Positions 1 through 10,300 of a stretch of DNA of 41,235 bases are shown here, piece by piece; position 1 is the stretch's first letter; every line of letters starts with the position of its first letter. A program made the translations under genes and the position numbers. This DNA is from a bacterium (GTDB lineage: Bacteria; JACRDZ01; JAQUKH01). The notes beneath the pieces are model-generated. The model did no database searches. It saw only the letters and a program-made list of their open reading frames with translations, and was not told the origin of the DNA. The stretch lies in NCBI GenBank assembly GCA_040754625.1, contig JBFMCF010000040.1, forward strand, positions 1 through 41,235. Direction: 5' to 3'.

Positions 1-1176
1 GAACATAACGGCAAAATAACAACAATAAGAATAGAATCCGCGTATGAATTTGAAGAAGACACCACGTGGAACGTAACACTCGAACTTTATGCCGGAGACA
101 CAACACTAACCGGTCAATTACTGGACTTTGAGACAATCCAGTTCAACAATCTGCCCGCCAGTTCCTGTGACACGAATACAGGTTATAACAGCACCAATTT
201 AATAATAAACGGCATAGACGATCGGATAGAATTTATAATAAAAAACACAGCGCAAGACGGATACCTGTCGGGACAATACACCCTGAAAGCTTTAATAAAC
301 AAAGACAATTTTGAAACAACCTTAGGCCCTGTTTCATTCAACGTCGACAAATGCGTGACCCCGTTGTCCGGCGATACCCACGGTCCGTTTAAAATTACCG
401 CTGTGGACAGGACGGGCATATGCTGTGAGGGCATCCAGGAACCCGCGATTATTCTGAATAACTATGGGAACGGGAAATCGGCGGCCTTCACATTCGACCT
501 TGTCCAATCAAACAACGACACGACATTCGGAAAAATCAGGGAACTCATACTGAACAGCATAATCTGTACGACACCTGAAACAAGCCCTGTTTATCCGATG
601 GCAACACTGCCGGTAGAAATAGATATTTTTAACAGAGGTAAAAATGTAGATTTAAAAATAAATGAAATAGTGCCGTTCGACTTGACAATTTCGGATATAA
701 TAGATGGCGGGATAAAAAACAATAACGAAATAACCTGGCAATTTAATATGCCGGAAAGCACAACAAAAGATTTAAAATACTATTTATTAATTCCGGATAA
801 TACCCTGCAATACACTTTAATGACAGAAGTAAACTATCTTGATTACGACAGCACCTGGAAGTTCTATAACAATTATCCGCTGGATATAGCCAATACCCAC
901 ACGATGCTTGAATTAATCCAGGAAATAACAGATGAACTAAACAATATGAATTTAAGCCCCGGAGACAGGGAAAAGGCGGGTGCGGTAATAGAAAAGATGG
1001 AAAAAATAAGACTGCGAAACGCGGGGACAAAAAAAGAATATGAGAAAAATATTGAAGATTGTTTAAAGGCGGCAGACAAGTTAACTGATATAGCCGGTGC
1101 GGACATTACTTCGGTCAGGTTAAAACTGGATGAGGTTTTGAGGATAAATGAGGTGTGGTGGAGTAAAACTTTTTAG
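1..1176 (+). CDS. Secreted or surface protein, 3' part of gene (runs off left edge)
   Basis: The reading frame is open from base 1, so the gene begins outside the window; 391 residues are visible. I do not recognise a named family. The first two thirds look like beta-sandwich sequence (alternating Thr, Asn, Asp and hydrophobic residues). One stretch near residues 143-165, with an NNYGNGK motif followed by a hydrophobic strand and FDL, resembles the beta strands of glutamine-amidotransferase-like or adhesion-type extracellular modules, but this is tentative. The last 85 residues are a charged, probably alpha-helical tail (LELIQEITDELNN onward) ending in WWSKTF. No transmembrane segment is visible. 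The following desulfurase-like gene starts 23 bp downstream on the same strand, so they may share a transcript. Function unknown; export is inferred only from composition. Confidence 0.6.
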   Translation, partial: EHNGKITTIRIESAYEFEEDTTWNVTLELYAGDTTLTGQLLDFETIQFNNLPASSCDTNTGYNSTNLIINGIDDRIEFIIKNTAQDGYLSGQYTLKALINKDNFETTLGPVSFNVDKCVTPLSGDTHGPFKITAVDRTGICCEGIQEPAIILNNYGNGKSAAFTFDLVQSNNDTTFGKIRELILNSIICTTPETSPVYPMATLPVEIDIFNRGKNVDLKINEIVPFDLTISDIIDGGIKNNNEITWQFNMPESTTKDLKYYLLIPDNTLQYTLMTEVNYLDYDSTWKFYNNYPLDIANTHTMLELIQEITDELNNMNLSPGDREKAGAVIEKMEKIRLRNAGTKKEYEKNIEDCLKAADKLTDIAGADITSVRLKLDEVLRINEVWWSKTF

Positions 1177-1199
1177 ACAACTCTGGAGTCGGACAAATT

Positions 1200-2363
1200 A
1201 TGTTAAAAAAGAAATTAGTTTATCTTGATAACGCGGCGACATCTTTTCCAAAACCCGGGCAGGTTTACCGGAAGATGGATTATTGCATGCGAAATGTGGG
1301 TGCCAACCCGGGGCGTTCGGGGCATCGTATGGCAATAAAAGCGGACGAGATGATTTACGAGACGCGTGAAACGATAAAAAAATTTTTCAATATGCCCGGT
1401 TCGGAAAACATTGTTTTTACATCCAATGCCACTATGGCATTAAATTTCGGGTTAAAAGGTGTTTTGCAAAAAGGCGATGAGGTTGTTACAAGCTCGATTG
1501 AGCATAATTCGGTTTTCAGGCCGCTGATGCAGTTAAAAAAAAAAGAAGGAGTCAGGGTTACATTCGTCCCTTGTTCAAAGGATGGTTTTCTTGACCCGGA
1601 TGATGTTAAAAAGGCTGTAACCGGAAAGACAAAATTAATTATAGTAAATCACGCGTCAAATGTAACAGGGACAATAACTCCTGTAAGAGAAATTGGAAAA
1701 ATCGCAAAAAAATCGGGGGTTATTTTTTTTATTGATGCCGCCCAGACCGCGGGAAATGTGCCTATTGATGTTCAAGAAGATTATATTGACATGCTTGCCT
1801 GTTCGGGACATAAAAGCCTTTTAGGTCCGCAGGGAACGGGCATTTTATATGTGGGCCCGGGATTAAAATTGAATACGATAATTGAAGGGGGCACCGGCAG
1901 CAGTTCTGAAAGCGAAAAGCAGCCGGAACTTTTGCCTGACAAATTAGAGAGCGGCACGCTTAATACAGCAGGCATAGCCGGGTTGGGCGCCGGCGTAGAT
2001 TTTATTTTAGATACGGGATTAAATGAAATTATCGGCAAAAAATATTTATTAATAAAAAAACTGCTTGATAATTTAAAAAATCTTGAAAAAATCAAAATCT
2101 ATGGACCGGGAGATCCAAAAAAAATTGTCCCGATAGTTTCTTTTAATATAAATTCAATTGACCCGTCTGAAGTCGGGTGTCTTTTGGACGAACGTTTTGG
2201 AATAATGACGAGGGTGGGTCTCCATTGTTCTCCTTTGGCGCATAAAACAATCGGTTCATTCCCGAGGGGAACAGTACGGGTAAGCATTGGTTTTTTTAAC
2301 ACGGAAGAAGATGTCGATTATTTGATAAAAAGCATAAAAAATATTTTAAAAATAAAGACATAA
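1200..2363 (+). CDS. Cysteine desulfurase-like class V aminotransferase
   Basis: PLP-dependent enzyme of the cysteine desulfurase / selenocysteine lyase branch of class V aminotransferases, 387 residues, full length for the family. It opens with the hallmark YLDNAATSFPKP. The PLP-binding Asp is D179 in FIDAAQTAG, the Schiff-base lysine is K205 in SGHKSLLGP, and the likely catalytic cysteine is C343 in GLHCSPLAHK. The loop RVGLHCSPLAHKTIG and the overall length point to the EF2568-type subfamily, which family knowledge links to selenium or sulfur metabolism, rather than to IscS. The next gene (DUF3343) shares one base with its stop codon (TAATG), so the two are translationally coupled. Expected reaction: L-cysteine to alanine with sulfur transfer to a carrier, or the equivalent with selenocysteine. 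The true substrate cannot be read from sequence. Confidence 0.9.
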   Translation: MLKKKLVYLDNAATSFPKPGQVYRKMDYCMRNVGANPGRSGHRMAIKADEMIYETRETIKKFFNMPGSENIVFTSNATMALNFGLKGVLQKGDEVVTSSIEHNSVFRPLMQLKKKEGVRVTFVPCSKDGFLDPDDVKKAVTGKTKLIIVNHASNVTGTITPVREIGKIAKKSGVIFFIDAAQTAGNVPIDVQEDYIDMLACSGHKSLLGPQGTGILYVGPGLKLNTIIEGGTGSSSESEKQPELLPDKLESGTLNTAGIAGLGAGVDFILDTGLNEIIGKKYLLIKKLLDNLKNLEKIKIYGPGDPKKIVPIVSFNINSIDPSEVGCLLDERFGIMTRVGLHCSPLAHKTIGSFPRGTVRVSIGFFNTEEDVDYLIKSIKNILKIKT

Positions 2364-2620
2364 TGGACAAAGAGCTGAAAGAAGAATGTATCCTGGTTTT
2401 TCAAACTACGCATAGAACGCTGCAGGCGGAAAATATTTTAAAAAAAGAGAAGATAAAGATTAAAATTATATTAAAACCCCGTTCAATTACAACTGATTGC
2501 GGCCTGGCGATTAAATTTGACCCTTTAAACAAAGATACAGTCTTAAAAATTATTAAGGATTATAATTTGTCATTAATGGGAATATACGGCAGGAGCGGAG
2601 AAAAATGGATAAAATTATAA
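2363..2620 (+). CDS. DUF3343 protein, putative sulfur/selenium carrier
   Basis: Small protein of 85 residues with the DUF3343 pattern: a beta-alpha start (ILVFQTTHRTLQAENIL), then a basic strand, then a conserved cysteine in TTDCGLAIKF. DUF3343 proteins are commonly annotated as putative Se/S carriers and occur beside EF2568-type desulfurases, as here. The single cysteine C47 is the obvious candidate to accept sulfane sulfur or selenium from the upstream enzyme. The start codon overlaps the desulfurase stop, and the C-terminus overlaps the start of the following cytochrome gene by 16 bp, so three genes are packed as one transcription and translation unit. Role in cofactor delivery is inferred from family and context. 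Confidence 0.8.
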   Translation: MDKELKEECILVFQTTHRTLQAENILKKEKIKIKIILKPRSITTDCGLAIKFDPLNKDTVLKIIKDYNLSLMGIYGRSGEKWIKL

Positions 2621-4134
2621 AAAAGATATCGCGGGAATTATTTATGCTTTTTGTTTTGTTTATTGTTTTTTTAAATTTGCAAAAAGATATTTTTGCAAAG
2701 GATGACCAGAATTGTTCTGAATGCCATGCGCAAAAATATATGCGCAAGTACGACGATGACGGTAAACTGACAGAACTTTTTACGGATAAAGACATGTTTG
2801 ACCATTCCATTCACGCAAAATTGACCTGCCAGACCTGCCATACAAGTGTCAAAAGCACCCCGCACAAGACAGAAGAAATTGAAAAAGTGGATTGCTCGGC
2901 GGAATGCCATATCGATGATACGACTATACCAAAGGCATACCGCCATAAGGCGCAATATGATACGGTGTTCCGCAGTGTTCACGGGGCAAGTTTTGAGGAG
3001 AAAAATGTGTGCGGCTGTCACGACCCTCATCGTATGACGAAAGCGGGAGAATTAAGCTCAAATGAAATTATAAAGGAATGTCTTAAATGCCATAATGATA
3101 TTTATATGATGAAAAAACACAAGGTTTCGATAAAACCGCAAAAAACTTATGCTGATTCAATTCATGGAGAGATAATTAAATTCGGCGACCTTGATGCCCC
3201 AACTTGCAGTTCCTGCCATAATTATCATGATATACGGAGGAAGGATGATCCAAAAGCCACTCTTCATCCCCTCAATCTAATTAAAGTCTGCAAATTGGAA
3301 AATTGCCATCCGAACGCAAGGCCCGCGTTCGCGGAGGGCAGTGTCCATTTTATTTACAGGGGCACAAGAAAAAAAATAATATATTGGACAGAGAAAATTT
3401 TATTTTATATTCTTCTTATTACTGTCTGCGGGATGATGGTCCACTATCTTTCGGATTTTTTAGGTGAAGACGGCGAACGCAGAAAAAGTTTTAATATTAT
3501 AATCAACCTTCTTATTGTTTTTTTTATTGCCGCGAGCGCCGGGGGATATTACTATTTTAATTTTTATAAAAAACTTCCGTTTAAATATGATACTTTTAAT
3601 TTAAGTGCTGAATTCCAGAGTGTATGTTATACATGCCACGGGGAGATTGTGCATAAAAAAAATAAATCTATCAGGGCGTTTATGAACAGGCATACCCGGA
3701 AGATTGTCTGTGAAACGTGCCACCTGAAAAATAATGAGATAGTTGAAAAAGAAAGACTTTTATCTTTGGCCGGTGATGACAGCACCCTCGTAATACAGGA
3801 AAAAGGGGAGATGAAATACCGCTGGTATGACGGAGGCGGGGAAGTTTTGTCGGGCTTGAGGGGTAACGATGGTGATGACAAAGCCAGGATTGTTCCTTAT
3901 CTTGAAAACAGCGGAAAAATGATATTTATTTTGTCGGATAAGGAAGGAAAAATTCCCCCTGGTTTTGCTGTTTCAAAACGGGGCAGGGAATGTTCTGAAT
4001 GCCATCGCAAGGAAGGATTGCTTGATTTTAAGGCGTTAGGTTATTCAGACGCGCGAATAAAGAAATTTGAGGTATTGAATGTTTACAAACGAATGCGTGA
4101 AGGCGAAACATTTTTTCAACAGCAATTATTTTGA
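2605..4134 (+). CDS. Membrane-anchored multiheme c-type cytochrome
   Basis: 509 residues. An N-terminal hydrophobic segment (about 11-27) acts as signal peptide or anchor. Seven standard CXXCH heme sites are visible starting at residues 37, 75, 159, 201, 341, 369 and 463. Three further Cys-His motifs have unusual spacing: CX3CH at 97 (CSAECH), CX4CH at 229 (CKLENCH) and CX1CH at 136 (CGCH). Two transmembrane helices lie near 258-282 and 296-318, splitting the heme region into an N-terminal block and a C-terminal block. If the N-terminal segment is cleaved, both blocks face the same side. The start at 2605 follows a GGAG box. The likely role is electron transfer between the membrane quinone pool and soluble or surface cytochromes such as the giant protein downstream. 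Family not recognised beyond a cytochrome c3/c7-like heme organisation. Confidence 0.85.
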   Translation: MDKIIKKISRELFMLFVLFIVFLNLQKDIFAKDDQNCSECHAQKYMRKYDDDGKLTELFTDKDMFDHSIHAKLTCQTCHTSVKSTPHKTEEIEKVDCSAECHIDDTTIPKAYRHKAQYDTVFRSVHGASFEEKNVCGCHDPHRMTKAGELSSNEIIKECLKCHNDIYMMKKHKVSIKPQKTYADSIHGEIIKFGDLDAPTCSSCHNYHDIRRKDDPKATLHPLNLIKVCKLENCHPNARPAFAEGSVHFIYRGTRKKIIYWTEKILFYILLITVCGMMVHYLSDFLGEDGERRKSFNIIINLLIVFFIAASAGGYYYFNFYKKLPFKYDTFNLSAEFQSVCYTCHGEIVHKKNKSIRAFMNRHTRKIVCETCHLKNNEIVEKERLLSLAGDDSTLVIQEKGEMKYRWYDGGGEVLSGLRGNDGDDKARIVPYLENSGKMIFILSDKEGKIPPGFAVSKRGRECSECHRKEGLLDFKALGYSDARIKKFEVLNVYKRMREGETFFQQQLF

Positions 4135-4145
4135 TTATTTGAGTT

Positions 4146-4348
4146 CGGCAAATTTTTAATTTCAAAATCTCTTTTTGCTTGGCCCGAAACGCATTTCTAT
4201 AAATCTAAGCTCATTTTGGACGATTTCCACAATCCCATCAAGGAGCAAATCAGGAGTCGTGGAAATCGAAATTCCAAAATTTCGCTAAGATTTATAACAA
4301 AAAGCGTTTCTATAGACGCAAAAAGAGACCTTGAAATTAAATTTGCCA
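4146..4348. repeat. Long imperfect inverted repeat filling the intergenic gap
   Basis: The region between the two cytochrome genes folds back on itself almost entirely. The left arm (about 4146-4230) carries, in order, GGCAAATTT, AATTTCAA, TCTCTTTTTGC, GAAACGC, TATAAATCT, ATTTTGG and ATTTCCAC. The right arm (about 4258-4348) carries the reverse complements of each block in mirrored order. The central loop is about 27 nt. The mismatches are clustered between blocks, as in an old palindromic MITE-like element or a long structured RNA. No ORF lies inside. It could act as a transcript-processing or termination element between the two cytochrome genes; this is inference. Confidence 0.85.
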
Positions 4349-4374
4349 AACCAAAGTTGATTACTTAAATAAAA

Positions 4375-7300
4375 ATGAGAAAATTTTACAGGATATTTTT
4401 AATTTTATTTTTTCAAATATTTTTCTTAAGTTTTTTTGTTACCTCTCCTTTTGCCCAGGAACAGCCGGAGCCGGAAAAATCCCAGGAATTGCAAGAACAG
4501 CAACAGCCACAGGAGCCACAGAAACCGCAGGATACGGAGGTTCAAAAACCGCAGGAACAAGCGCCGGCCGCAGTTAAAGAAGAAGCACTTCCTCTTGAGC
4601 AGCAGGACATATCCAATGAAGAATGTGTAAAATGCCATTTTGAAGATGAAATAAACCTGAAATCCGGTTCAGGCACGGATATTATGGAATATAAAGGCGA
4701 AAAATATGTGGCGGACGAAATGATGTGCTATAGCTGCCACGATGGTTCCACTCTGGATAACCGTGCCACCCGGTGGACCGGGCAGCAGCATCCCATGGGA
4801 ATGAAACCCTCTGAAAAGGTAGTTATACCCCCAAAATTTCCCCTTACAAAAGATGGTAAATTATATTGTTGCACATGCCACACCCCTCATGTTGTCCAGG
4901 GGACAAGCAATCTCAGGAAAGAATCAGTTAATTCTTCTTATTGTGAATTGTGCCATACAAAATTAAGCCAGGGAAGAAAGACCGGCGACCATCCGGTAAA
5001 AGTTGTTTTCAGCAAAAAACTTCCAAAAGAACTAGTAGGGACAAATGCCAAAATATCATTGTCAAATAAACCGGGAGAAGAGGGAAAACCAATTATGATA
5101 TGCCAAACCTGTCATGTGGTTCATGGCGCGCCTAAGGGAACGGAAAAGCTCCTTGTAATAGCAAAAAAAGAGAATGGCATATCGGGCCCGCAGCTTTGTG
5201 AAGCCTGCCATGAGGATAATCCCAGCAGAATGGGTTATAAATATGGAACAACCAGCCATTCCATAAATATTATTCCAGGCGAAGAAAGTAAAATTCCTCC
5301 TGAATGGGAACCGGAAAAGAAAAGCATAAAAGGTGATGATGGAAGATTAACATGCAGGACCTGCCATACGCCTCATTTCGCAGTGAAAGAAACACCTATG
5401 CTGGTAATAAATAATAATAACGGTGCGTTATGCCTTAAATGTCATACAAAATACAGTGGCGGGGGAGTGAAAGAAAAAAATACGGGGTCCCATCCCGATA
5501 TGATAAAACCAAAAAAGGATATGAAGATTAGTGACGTTGTCAAATCCCGAATGGAAGATGATATGGTAACATGCAATACATGCCATTCAAATCACAACAC
5601 GGCTGATAATAAATTGCCCCAGAGCCCGAAGGCGTTATTAGTGGGTAACAGTGACGATTCAAATTTTTGTAAAAATTGCCACGAAAAGGATTACAGCGTA
5701 AGCAAAAAAGAAGCGGAAGAGACAGGCAACCATCCAATTAATATCAAAACTGGAAAGGTAAAATATCTGCCGGGGCTGAAGATTGCTGAATTAGGCGGCA
5801 GGTTAAGCAGTGAAAACCAGGTTATTTGCAACAGCTGCCACCGTACACACGGCGGTGTCAAGGGGACGGGTAACCTTCTTGCCTCTGTTGAGGATAATAA
5901 ATTATGCGGCTATTGCCACCAGGATTACGGTGTTGAAGGTCTGGATTTTCGTGTCCGGATAATAGATAGTACAAAACTTGGTTTGCTGAAAAAAGGCTAT
6001 GATTCTTCAGAAATTATTATAGAAAAGGAAGACGCCCATATAGATTTTACTAAAATAATTCCAGGGTCTTCACATCCTGTCAACCGTTCTTCGGAATTTA
6101 TCAAGGTGAATAAGGACATCCTGGATGCAGGCGGGAGATTAGGCAGGGAAAATAAATTAATATGCCATACATGCCATAAATCACACGGCGCTTATAAAAA
6201 TACCGCCAATCTTGTGCTGGAAAATAATAATTCCGGTTTTTGCCTGAAATGCCATAATGACAAAGAACCGGTCCTTCGCAGTGAACACAGCCTGGAAAAA
6301 ATTGCTCCTCTGGATAAAAACATACAGGGCAAAACACAGTCCGAAAGCGGTATCTGCGGGATATGCCATTTGGCACATGGCGGGACAATAACTACGATGT
6401 TTAGCCGTGGAATTGATTCTACCTTAAACGACCCTGTATCACAGATGTGCTTAAGCTGCCATTCAAAAGGAAAGAACGGGGAGAAAAAATTGGCAGGCGA
6501 ATACAGGCACAGCACGAACATTGGAATAGAAGAAACAAACCGGAAAGAAACATTACTGCCTTTATACAATAAATTGGGAGAGATTATACGTGTCGAGCCT
6601 AAAACCCTGAATAAGGATGGATTTGTTACATGCGGGACGTGCCATAATGTTCATCAATGGGACCCTTCGGATAAGAATAAGGGAAGTGTGGAGAATCAGG
6701 AAGGGGACAGCAAAAATAGTTTTTTACGTATGGTTTATAATAAAAAAGATTATAAATTCTGCAGTGAATGCCATACCGGATACGAGGCTGTCGAAGGTAC
6801 GGAACATGATTTAAGGGTTACGGCCCCGAAGGAAAAAAACAGCAGGGGAGAAATCGCGGAAGAAAGCGGAGTATGCGAGAGCTGTCATTATATACATAAC
6901 GGTAACCAGGCAAATATTTGGGCCAAAGAAGTAAAAGGAGATGCCGACACTATAACACTTTTATGCCGTGAAAGCTGCCACTGGCCGGAAAAATCCGGTG
7001 AGAAAAAATTAATCGGGAAATTTTCCCATAGCATTTTCGTCAATATGAAATATTCGGATGGTGAAACAATACTGCCTCTTTTTGATAAGAACGGGAAGGC
7101 CGTTAAAGAAAAAAGACGGGAAGAGAAAAAAAATGAACTTTTAATAACATGCGCGAGCTGTCATAATGTGCATCAATGGGACCCGCAAGACACAACTGCC
7201 GGCAGGGACAAGAAAAATACTGAAGGTACCAGGCTAAATAGTTTTTTAAGAATAAAAGATAAAGAGGAATCAGAATTATGCATGGATTGCCATTCTAACA

Positions 7301-10300
7301 AACCTACATCCAGGACAGAGCATGACCTCAGGGTTGTAGCCAAGGATGAAAAAAATATCAATAAGCAGACTACGCCGGAAAGCGGCATATGCGGTGCGTG
7401 CCACATAATCCATAATGCCAGGGACAGAATTTTATGGTCGAAAGAGTTAGATACAAGTACGGGAAAAGGCGGCTCAATCACAAGAGAATGTGAAAGCTGT
7501 CATATTGAAAAGAAATGCGGCGAAAAAAAACTGATTGGCAAAATCACACATCCGATAGACCGCGGCCTGCCGGGATATGAGGTAGTTCCTACTTTGCCGT
7601 TATATAGTGAAGACGGCAAGAGGATGTGGCCGAAAGAAGAGGAGAAAAATATTTATGGAGATGTGACCTGCGCCACCTGTCATGATGCGCACCAATGGGA
7701 CCCTAATGATAGTTCTTTAGGGCGCAGCGGTAAAAATGAAGAAGGTAATGTATCAAACAGTTTTCTTCGCATGAGAGACGACTCTACATCTGTCCTTTGC
7801 GGGAATTGCCATGTTGAAAACGTATTAATCCTTAATTCTGAACACGATTTAAATATTACCGCGCCTAAGTCAACTAATGTTATCAAGCAGACAGTGAAAG
7901 AATCAGGGCCCTGCGGCGCGTGCCATTTAATTCATAATGGGCTGGAATTAAAACTTTGGGCAAGGATTCCGGTGCTTGTTAAAGATGATCTGATTGCGAC
8001 CCTTTGCCTGAGCTGTCATTCCAAGGGAAATTGCGCGGAGAAAAAACAGACAGGTAAACATTCTCACCCCACAGGAATATCAATTTTTGAAGCCGGATTG
8101 ACCACAAGCCTTCCGCTTTTTAATCCCGACGTTACAAAACGGGTGGATGGGAAAATGTACTGCAACACATGCCATAATGTACATCAATGGGCACCGGGTT
8201 TCCGCGGGCCCGGGGCCGGTGTTAACCTGGACGGCGATGGAACAAACAGCTTCCTGAGACTGCGTAATGATAAAGAATCGACCCTTTGTCTTGATTGCCA
8301 CCAGCTTGAAGCTTTAATGGTCAACACGGACCATGATTTATCAGTAACAATTCCGAATGAACCGAATATTAATAAAGAATTGGTATCCCAGTCCGGTTCT
8401 TGTTCGGCCTGTCATCTTCCGCATAACGGCGGCGAAGCACAAAGATGGGCTAAACCGCTGGGACCGGGCGATGATATTGTGACAAAACAATGCCAGAGCT
8501 GTCATTATGACGGAAAAATTGCGGCGACAAAAGTAGGCGAGCATTCTCATCCTATTAATGTGAAGATTACGAAAAAAGATATGTCAACTTCACTGCCGTT
8601 ATATACAAGAGACGGCAAAATTGATAATGTTGAAGGTGAAATAGGCTGTCTTACCTGCCATTTTGTTCATCAATGGAGCCCGAAACAATATGAAAAACAA
8701 GACAGGGCGTCAGGTATTTTTGATATAGAAAATATAAGCGATAAAATTATGGGAAAGATAGTCCATGTCGCGGAAAAATTTGTTTATGTTGACCCGACTG
8801 GTTTTCCTGCAAGCAGGGAACTTAAGGAAGGTGAGATACTTTCTATTTTGAAAAAGAAGAAAATAGCCGCGAAACTGAAAATTGAAAAGGTAAATCCTTT
8901 TTCTGCAAATTTCAAAATTTTTGCGCAAAGTCTTTCTGTAGACGAAGATGTTGTCCTGGAAGTGGGAGATGAGGTTTTGGATGACCAGAGACTGCAAAAG
9001 GGAATTGAGGGAAACGGGAAAAATAGTTTTTTAAGAAAGATATGTGATGTCTCAACTGCCTTGTGCATGGATTGCCATTATAAATATATCGGGACTATCG
9101 GTTCAGATCATGATTTATCGATAACTGCTCCGACCGCGAGGAATGCTGACGGAAAGACCGTTTTTGAATCCGGCTTGTGTTCGTCATGCCACAGGGCGCA
9201 TGGAGGCAGCGGCCGCGGGATTTCCGCCCAGGCATTGGTCCATGGGCAGCAGGAACAACAAAACCTTCCTGTATTCAGGCCGATTTGTTATGCCTGCCAC
9301 CGTGATTCCGGGGGGTTAGCCGACCAAAAGAAAATTTCCGTTCACCATAAAATCATTAAATATCCGGAATTTAGTAAAGCTATCAGGTTACCGGAAGTCC
9401 CTTTCCCTTTATATAATCAAAATGATTTACCATGGACAGTAAAGGATGAAGACAGGTATGTAAGTTGTGCCACCTGCCATGACCCTCATCAATGGGACCC
9501 CGAAAGAAAGAATACCCGGCATCCTGTTGATCCAAAAACCGGGAAATATATAATACGGGTAGAAGGCGACGATACCAATAGTTTTTTAAGAATGCGTAAT
9601 GACAAATGGCTGATGTGCAATAACTGTCATCTGACGGAAGTTCATTTACACGCGGAGGAGATGCTTAAGAATATCGGCCTCTGGCAAAATTTAGGCAGTG
9701 TAATTTCAGGCGAAGAAGATGGGAAAACAAAAAAAATGGCCTTTTCATCAACTGAAGTTAATAAAACGGTTACAGATACAGTTTCAGCAGTAACAGACAC
9801 GGCTTATGTTGATACAACCGTTAATATTGATACATCCAATATTGTGGAAGCGGAAGATACTACTTTGGACACCGCTTTACAGGAAGACGAACTTGATATT
9901 AAACCCAGTGTTATAGCTTATATTTATGACAGCCCGGTCCGCATTTCAAAAACTTTCCGTATCAGCATTATTTTCAGCGAAATGCTGAATCCTAATGTTG
10001 TTCCTAAAGTTACATTAATAGGCGACGGTAAAAAGTCTCCGGAGGTCCCGGAAGCGGGCGGGGTTTTTGGCACCAATGAAGTTGAAAATGATACTTATAT
10101 AACTCCTCCTATTGTTTTGGATGAAGATATGGGAGGCAATATTACTGTTGTTGTTGAGAATGCAGAGGGTGTTGTTGAAAATAAAATGGACCCTGTTGCA
10201 GACCATACCTTTTTCTTTGATACAAGGCCTGAAACCATGGAGTTTTACCGGACAGCGAAGCTTATTATTAAAGAAGGAAGTTATACGCATTCTCCTGAAA

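Noticed and set aside
6631-9660. CRISPR-like array
   Set aside because: The repeats are diverged, protein-coding units of about 500 bp, not short identical repeats with spacers.
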